From positions 16,866,501 to 16,930,500 of the forward strand of contig OZ019759.1 of NCBI GenBank assembly GCA_947034885.2: a stretch of 64,000 nt of DNA, written 5' to 3'. Positions 59,009 through 64,000 of this stretch are shown here, piece by piece. Under the pieces are notes generated by a model. The model did not search any database. It worked only from the letters and a program-made list of their open reading frames with translations, and was not told where the DNA came from. Both the position numbers and the translations under genes were made by a program. Origin of the DNA: Thuidium tamariscinum (Eukaryota > Streptophyta > Bryopsida > Hypnales > Thuidiaceae). Position 1 is the first letter of the stretch; every line of letters begins with the position of its first letter.

Positions 59009-59674
59009 CTAGTTCGTGTATGATTTATCCTTGAGCTTTTCAATTGTCCTCAAAATTTCTGGTCCGCGATTGTATCCAGTCTCAACCTTCTTATATGTAC
59101 GCAAGAACTCTTGTTCTTATGATCGTAAGGACTTTTGCTCCCATGCATCCCAAGTTCTTGGAGAAGAGCAACTATTTGACATTCCACTATTTGACATTCG
59201 ACTATTTGACACTTGACTATGTGACAGGCGGCCGTATGATCTCTTTAGTGGCACCTCTTTAGATAATGTACGTTGTATTGGAAGTAAGGCTGTACTACTT
59301 GGAAATGTTTCATTTGGAATAAGTGCAGGTGTTGATTTTAACACTTTTGCATCACTAGAATAGCAACAATCTTCATAAAGCTTCCTTTGAGGGACTCGCT
59401 CTAATGTAGATGGTAAAGCAAAGTGTTCAATAGTTCGTAAGGGGGATGGAGAGCAAGAAATAGATGGCCGCAATCTCCCACTAGGAGGACTATCAACGAC
59501 ATTTTCATCAATGGCTTTGGTTGAGAAGTCCATTGTAGAATTAGCGGTAGCTGCAGAGCAAAGGAAGTTCCCCGTGCTAAGGATGACATACTGGCCATAG
59601 TCAAAGATGGAATCTGCAGATGCTGTGCAAGGTAGACCATCTCCTTGGACATGAGATGCCGTTGCACAAGGTAT
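59009..59674 (-). CDS. Ser/Pro-rich exon, unidentified
   Basis: An acceptor (…TTCTAACATTGTGGACAG, with a branch-point-like TTCTAAC) ends at about 59,675. The exon is open from there to a TAA at 59,117-59,119: D-Y-G-Q-Y-V-I-L-S-T-G, then Ser/Pro-rich sequence with S-C-S-P-S-P-L-R-T. It then has a threefold S-N-S-R-M / S-N-S-G-M / S-N-S-C-S repeat. The frame stays open after the TAA (E-Q-E-F-L-R-T-Y-K-K...) to 59,009, so the TAA may be a recent mutation or the true end. No domain recognised. It may be a 3' exon of the FCP1-like gene upstream, about 330 bp away on the same strand. Confidence 0.4.
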
Positions 59675-60000
59675 CTGTCCACAATGTTATGTTAGAAATG
59701 TTACAAATCTATAATAAAGTAGATGAGAATCCATCTTGGAAAAGGGTGCAAAATAAAATGATAACAATTACAAATATTTTTTTCATATAAAAACACATTC
59801 AAATACAAGTTATAAGGAACATTAACATAACCCACATAGAAAACTCTATACATATATGGAATAAAAATTCTAGATTAGAAGGTACTCACTCGCGAAACAA
59901 AATATTTAAGAAAACTAAATACATAAGAGCGCACACTACGATCTAAAAAAGATATTGTGGACATAGATTGAAACAAGACTAAACACCTCAAACCTCAAAC

Positions 60001-60759
60001 TTAAATAATACTAGAAGACATATGAATTGCGTCCATAAGCTTGTCGTACTCCTTCCGATTCCGGTCGTCGCAAAGCATCCGCCGCCCAATTCTTCCTGGA
60101 CCATTCTCTCTAAATAACCTAAGACCATGCTCGCGAAAAGCGTCAAGTCTATGGAACCAAGGAAGGAGGAGGTCAAGAAGAAATGTATCTCGCGGACCAT
60201 TACCCTTATAACTCCAAGACTCTGGAAGTATAACGTTATCAGGATTGTTCATTATGTGTTTTGCCGGATTGTCGTCTACTATGATGGTATTCTCAGTCGA
60301 AAAACATCCCCGTGCATCATTAAACAAAACCTCTAGTTTCTTTAGAAACAAGTCTTTATCTGTCCCCAGCTCCTTCAATGAACCCAACCTTCCGAATCTA
60401 TCCTTGACCTTAATAGTTTGGCACGAGTCTTGTCCAAGAATGAGAAAGGGTTTATCTAAATCTCGAAAAAGATAATCGCAAATCATTTCAGTTGTGGACA
60501 ATTTCATCGAGCTCCACATGGAAATGATTGCAAATTTTGCTATCTCTGATAGGAATTTTGAGCAATTGGGTCGCACCCACACAACTTTGGGTCCCACTAA
60601 AGCAGGCTCTGTTGAAGAGTGTGGCTCTGAAGAGTTTCGGAATTTGCGATGAGATAGCCCCTTAGACTTCAAATCCTCGCAGACACAAAGAATGCCATTT
60701 AGGTCCAGAATAACATTGATCCATTTCTTTGTCACTCTGGACCTGAATGGAGAATTCAT
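60001..60759 (-). CDS. FCP1/NIF-like HAD phosphatase with variant motif I
   Basis: An intact 252-codon ORF. V-I-L-D-L-N-G-I-L is HAD motif I at residues 16-24 (Asp19, Asn21). V-W-V-R-P-N-C-S-K-F-L (residues 60-70) is the FCP1 RPG-FL segment, I-I-S-M-W-S-S-M-K (78-86) replaces the usual VVWTAS, and I-I-V-D-D-N-P-A-K (159-167) is motif III/IV with the two Asp. W-S-Y-K-G...D-T-F-L-L-D-L-L-L-P-W-F closes the fold. The family dephosphorylates Ser/Thr of proteins such as the RNA polymerase II tail. Here the second Asp of DxD is Asn, which should weaken or remove acid-base catalysis. I recall plant FCP1-like proteins with DLNG, so the change may be lineage-typical. No transit or membrane segment seen. 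The only intact conserved gene in the window. Confidence 0.78.
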   Translation of the reverse strand: MNSPFRSRVTKKWINVILDLNGILCVCEDLKSKGLSHRKFRNSSEPHSSTEPALVGPKVVWVRPNCSKFLSEIAKFAIISMWSSMKLSTTEMICDYLFRDLDKPFLILGQDSCQTIKVKDRFGRLGSLKELGTDKDLFLKKLEVLFNDARGCFSTENTIIVDDNPAKHIMNNPDNVILPESWSYKGNGPRDTFLLDLLLPWFHRLDAFREHGLRLFRENGPGRIGRRMLCDDRNRKEYDKLMDAIHMSSSII

Positions 60760-60937
60760 GCCTTTGGAAATCTTTTTTTAAAGGATGGGGAGAATCAGGT
60801 CCCTGCTAACAAACGGGAGAGTGTGCAGCAAGTTATGATCCGAAATAGAAAAAATAGAAAAAAAATATAAGGAAGTGAAAGACCTAACAAAGTTAGCGGT
60901 GGACAAAAAAAGAGAAAAAGCACTTAGATTATCTAAT

Positions 60938-61101
60938 CATAACTGTTCCTTAGACGATTCACAATGATCATGTGAAATGTGCAATTCTGGAGAACTCAAT
61001 TTTTCCATGACAATTTGCTTCATGGGTTCGAGTGACGGTTTTGCAATGAAAGCCAATGCATCAATATACATGAAAAGGAAAAACTTATCAATGCAACAAT
61101 G
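60938..61101 (-). CDS. probable terminal exon of the methyltransferase-like gene
   Basis: A strong acceptor (TTTTTTTTCCTCTACAG) ends at 61,102. One frame reads H-C-C-I-D-K-F-F-L-F and S-L-E-P-M-K-Q-I-V-M-E-K to a TGA at 60,938. The phase from the upstream donor at 61,381 would instead give an early stop, so the joining is unsettled. Confidence 0.3.
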
Positions 61102-61381
61102 CTGTAGAGGAAAAAAAATACAATAACTACCCACACAACAAAAGAAACAACTTACAAACTTTTATTTTTTTTATTAAATGCCTATATATTTTATCCTTAA
61201 TCAAGGAGTTAGCAAAATACAATGTTTTAGTTCAAAATCATTGCAGCTACTTATTATTCTAGCTGATTATCTTTGTACAACACTGATTAAATAAGGACAT
61301 TACTCTAAAACTATATGCCGTTCAAGAAAATCAGCTCAAGTCGAGCTGATATAAACACATCCAGTGATTACTGAAATTAAC

Positions 61382-62439
61382 CTGCCAACGTTTTTTTGCT
61401 GGATATGTCGATCCCCTCAACAACTACCTCATGCTCATTAGCTTGTATGGTTTGGTCTACATTGACGTCCACATCTGCCACAGGCTCGATGAACACATGA
61501 TCCGGACCAGTAGCTGTCAAATCTGCTGGTGCCGACGACGATGAGGGACCTGCCACAAACTTTGGTGGAGGAGGAACAGGATCAGCTTCAGGCTTTCCAA
61601 TGGGAAGAAGAGGAGGAGCTTCAACCGCCTTCACTTGAGGCACAGATACATCACTATTGTTTGATTCGGATGGATGGCTTTGAAGCATGAGGGGTGGAGA
61701 AGTTGATGCAGGTGGCAGAGTAGCAATTGAAGGAGCTTGATTTCTACTGATGATGGATTGCCACATCTCTCGAGTCTGGCGCTGCTCTTCAAGGAAGCTG
61801 CTAGCCAAGTCGTGAAAATTCTTCCTAGACTCTTCGTGCATCTTTCGATTAAATGCTCGATCATTAGCTTGATCTTGCCTAAGATTCTCTTACTGCTTGA
61901 CAACAAGCGCTAGTGTGTGTGCAATGGATTCCATTGGGTCCACTCTCCTCTTCTTCAAAGGCTGCTTCTTTGACACTAGGGTTGTCGGAGTAGGCGCAAC
62001 TACTGCTGATGGTGCTCTACTTGAACATGATGAGGATCCATGATTCATTTCAGAGTCCGGTGCTCCAGGGGTAGGCATTGCATCTAATCCGCCGTCATCA
62101 TCCTGTTCATCGCCTTCAAAGTCCTCGTTATCTTCAGCATCCGTCTCAAGGGGTTGTTTACCAACACGATTCACAAGAGAAGCAGTTGCTGATCTGGTCT
62201 GGATCCTTGTTGAAGATGGAATTGATTGAGACGTTGGAGCTATCGGAAACACCTCTTCATCAATATAGTATCCAGTAGCAAGAAAATCCTCTTTGTCAAG
62301 TGTGATCGCTGAAGCGGCAATCGGAGACCAGATAAATGTCTCGATATCGGGGACGGATGCGTAGACGTTTATATCACTCATTTGTAATTTGGTTTTAAGG
62401 TCAGGAGCATTATCATTGTAAAAATCAAGTGAATTTATC
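61382..62439 (-). pseudogene. acidic, disordered exon with coiled coil; premature stop
   Basis: The acceptor TTTTGAAATTCTAG precedes 62,439. The Met at 62,381 starts M-S-D-I-N-V-Y-A-S-V-P-D. An acidic run (D-A-E-D-N-E-D-F-E-G-D-E-Q-D-D-D) is followed by K-K-Q-P-L-K-K-R-R, a possible nuclear signal. A charged helix then begins, cut by TAA at 61,890-61,892, and the same frame continues N-L-R-Q-D-Q-A-N-D-R...W-Q-S-I-I to a Pro/Ser-rich end and a GGCAG|GTTAAT donor at 61,381. The stop inside an otherwise continuous 330-codon frame suggests an inactivated gene or a sequencing error. It lies directly after the methyltransferase-like exon on the same strand. Confidence 0.45.
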
Positions 62440-62556
62440 CTAGAATTTCAAAAAACAAAAGAGATATTACCAAGCTAGAACTTAGTGTTTGTGAATGAGA
62501 TTACAGTATGCGTGCAAATCAGGTAGAGGCACCCTGAATTGAACATCTAGACATAC

Positions 62557-63345
62557 CAGTGCAGCACATGTCAATTTCGCGCCCGAGAAAGCGGAATAGA
62601 TAAATGATCCTGGATTGCAGAAGTGGTTGACTAGCCAAATGTAGAATTCCATTCAAAGCTCCGTATTGTACATTCGAAATGGTAATTCATTGTATCGACG
62701 TGCTTCTTTTAACACAGGTGTGTCTGGAGCTGAGAATTCTCTTGGAATTTTCTTCAGAGATGGAAGGTCAAGACTTTGTAGAAACACAAGCAACACATTC
62801 TTCAATGCCTTTGCATTGTTGGCGGGTAAGTCCATGAGGCGTTCGTTTTTTGCTGGGTAGTAATCAGAGCATGAAATCTTAAAGGTTTTTAGAACCTTAT
62901 TCTTTTCCAAGTATGCGACTACTTGTGCCTGGTCCAATTCGTCAGCACAAATGAAGAGCCATGATTTCACGTCTTCAATAAGAGGTGTTTTGTCCTTCTA
63001 CATGCTTGTGAGCACAGTTGAAAAGAAAGGATCATCGATACATGAGACCTCTCTATTGAGGGCACCAGGAATTGAACGAAAATCAATCACTCCCAGCTTG
63101 ATATCACTTTTTGATTCTGAAGTCCACGCATCCTGTGGCCAGCCCATATGACGATCTTCCTTAATACTATATGGTTTCAGGTGAGCCAGCGCTGTAGGTT
63201 TGACAAAGTTATTCTTCTGAGTTAGAAAAGTCTTAAAAAACTCCGCAGCACGAGGCGAGATCTGTTCTGTTGTTTTGTTCTTCGAATTAAGTTGCTTTCT
63301 ATCTGCGAAGAAAGAGTCGCCTGGTCTCTCCTGGTCTCTCCAAGA
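62557..63345 (-). pseudogene. methyltransferase-like exon, degenerate
   Basis: One frame runs from about 63,345 to a CTG|GTATGT donor at 62,556 with only two stops (62,998-63,000 and 62,653-62,655). It encodes D-R-H-M-G-W-P-Q-D-A-W, W-L-F-I-C-A-D (a beta-strand-like core), and E-L-P-F-R-M-Y-N-T-E. Then come F-Y-I-W-L-V-N-H-F-C-N-P-G-S-F-I-Y-S-A-F and S-G-A-K-L-T-C-A-A-L. The strand-then-F-S-G-A-x-x-T-x-A-A-L arrangement resembles the SAM-binding motif I (FxGxG...A) of N4/N6 DNA methylase-type proteins in their circularly permuted order. The second Gly is Lys here. A methylase origin is inference; activity is unlikely. Confidence 0.35.
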
Positions 63346-63919
63346 GTACGTTCATTGTTGCACTTGTTATACAACGACTCTGCTTAAATTCCCTCCAGTT
63401 TTTGACAATGAGCTCGTTGTTGGCATTAAAGAGACGATGACTAGGCTGAATGCGATGAAGCTCTCTTTTAACCATGTTCTTCCTCTTTCTTCTCTCGACC
63501 CACTCTTTGGTTGTGTAGCAGCTGTTGAGGACAAATGTTGTTGATTTGATCGTAACTTTAGGATATGCTTGAGTCCGCTTTGATCCAGACTGGTTGAAAA
63601 TGTGTTTTGCAAGCTTCTCAAGATCTTCATAGCTAAGATTTCCAAGCGGTCTGAAGTAATCCCGACTAAGTACACAACTCTCTTGCTTCCAGTTCTCCTT
63701 CTCGTTGAACTTCATGTCGGAATCTGGGTCATACAGTTCACCATGGGCAGCATTACTGATGACTTCACTCCAAAGGCTATACACATTCTCGGGGGCCGTA
63801 ATAATTTTCAGCTCGTTGACTAGCTTAAGTTTCTCCTCGGCCCCTTTCCTTTTGAGAAGAAGATGGTTCTTGTTTACATCAATCATCGCAAAGCGGTGGT
63901 TTACTGCTTTTTCGAAGGT
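63299..63919 (-). CDS. upstream exon of the methyltransferase-like gene, unidentified domain
   Basis: An acceptor (CTGTAAATGCAG) ends at 63,920. The frame then runs about 200 codons: T-F-E-K-A-V-N-H-R-F-A-M-I-D, E-E-K-L-K-L-V-N-E-L, Y-S-L-W-S-E-V-I and a lysine/arginine-rich helix (E-W-V-E-R-R-K-R-K). A shift of one base near 63,340 leads into the methyltransferase-like frame; in the original frame it stops at 63,299. A repeated GGTCTCTCCT at 63,322-63,341 marks the shift site, so a 10-bp duplication may have caused it. The gene continues beyond the window. Confidence 0.4.
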   Translation of the reverse strand, partial: TFEKAVNHRFAMIDVNKNHLLLKRKGAEEKLKLVNELKIITAPENVYSLWSEVISNAAHGELYDPDSDMKFNEKENWKQESCVLSRDYFRPLGNLSYEDLEKLAKHIFNQSGSKRTQAYPKVTIKSTTFVLNSCYTTKEWVERRKRKNMVKRELHRIQPSHRLFNANNELIVKNWREFKQSRCITSATMNVLLERPGETRRLFLRR

Positions 63920-64000
63920 CTGCATTTACAGAATGTTTGTTAGTTGCTAAAATCACATTGAAATAAATATTAGTACAAAGACAACAACGATAATGGACAT

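Noticed and set aside
1..64000. Endogenous viral or bacterial toxin sequences
   Set aside because: No viral coat, movement or polymerase motifs and no toxin families were seen.

Overview
The window looks like nuclear DNA of a land plant with a large, repeat-rich genome. The reasons are AT-rich sequence, TTTAGGG-type telomere-like repeats, CACTA (En/Spm) and hAT transposons with canonical ends, a B3-like DNA-binding fragment split by a GT-AG intron, and an FCP1-type gene with a variant motif I. Species and clade cannot be fixed from this sequence; a non-angiosperm lineage is only a guess. There is no rRNA or tRNA gene, no CRISPR array and no bacterial-style operon. Nearly every recognisable coding stretch is a decayed or nested mobile element.

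Layout. 1-3.3 kb: remains of a hAT-like element with a decayed gene and a GTCC-rich right end. 3.3-8.5 kb: a degenerate DDE-type transposase of the DUF7869-like class, with hairpin-cored tandem repeats inside it and downstream, one of them interrupted by a 319-bp CACTA-ended MITE (duplication GTC). 8.5-12.1 kb: AT-rich DNA and a 0.73-kb MITE that recurs at 56 kb. 12.5-14.7 kb: copy A of a repeat-borne coiled-coil protein family; copies B (20.6-21.9 kb), C (29.4-30.4 kb) and D (44.3-46.3 kb, minus) follow, and a possible relative E lies at 33.9-35.2 kb, minus. 16.0-16.6 kb: B3-like pseudogene. 22,376-28,721: a 6.35-kb hAT foldback element with 2.3-2.4-kb near-identical inverted arms and an exact 8-bp target duplication (AGGCACAG), inserted into a GC-rich module that recurs at 39.1-39.4 kb. 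30-43 kb: more GC-rich modules, an older inverted-repeat pair and an array of hairpin repeats.

43.8-55.8 kb holds nested transposons. An En/Spm TNP2-DUF4218-DUF4216 transposase gene is interrupted by a 3.9-kb non-autonomous CACTA element (49,673-53,567, duplication GAA). Possible upstream coding pieces of the same or another CACTA element are separated by copy D. 59.0-63.9 kb, all on the minus strand: a multi-exon gene with a degenerate methyltransferase-like domain, an intact FCP1/NIF-like phosphatase ORF whose motif I is D-L-N-G, and a Ser/Pro-rich exon. This is the best candidate for non-transposon or domesticated genes here.

The strongest direct evidence is the three transposon insertions with matching target duplications. 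The least understood items are the A-D protein family, the hairpin-cored tandem arrays and the minus-strand cluster at the right end.
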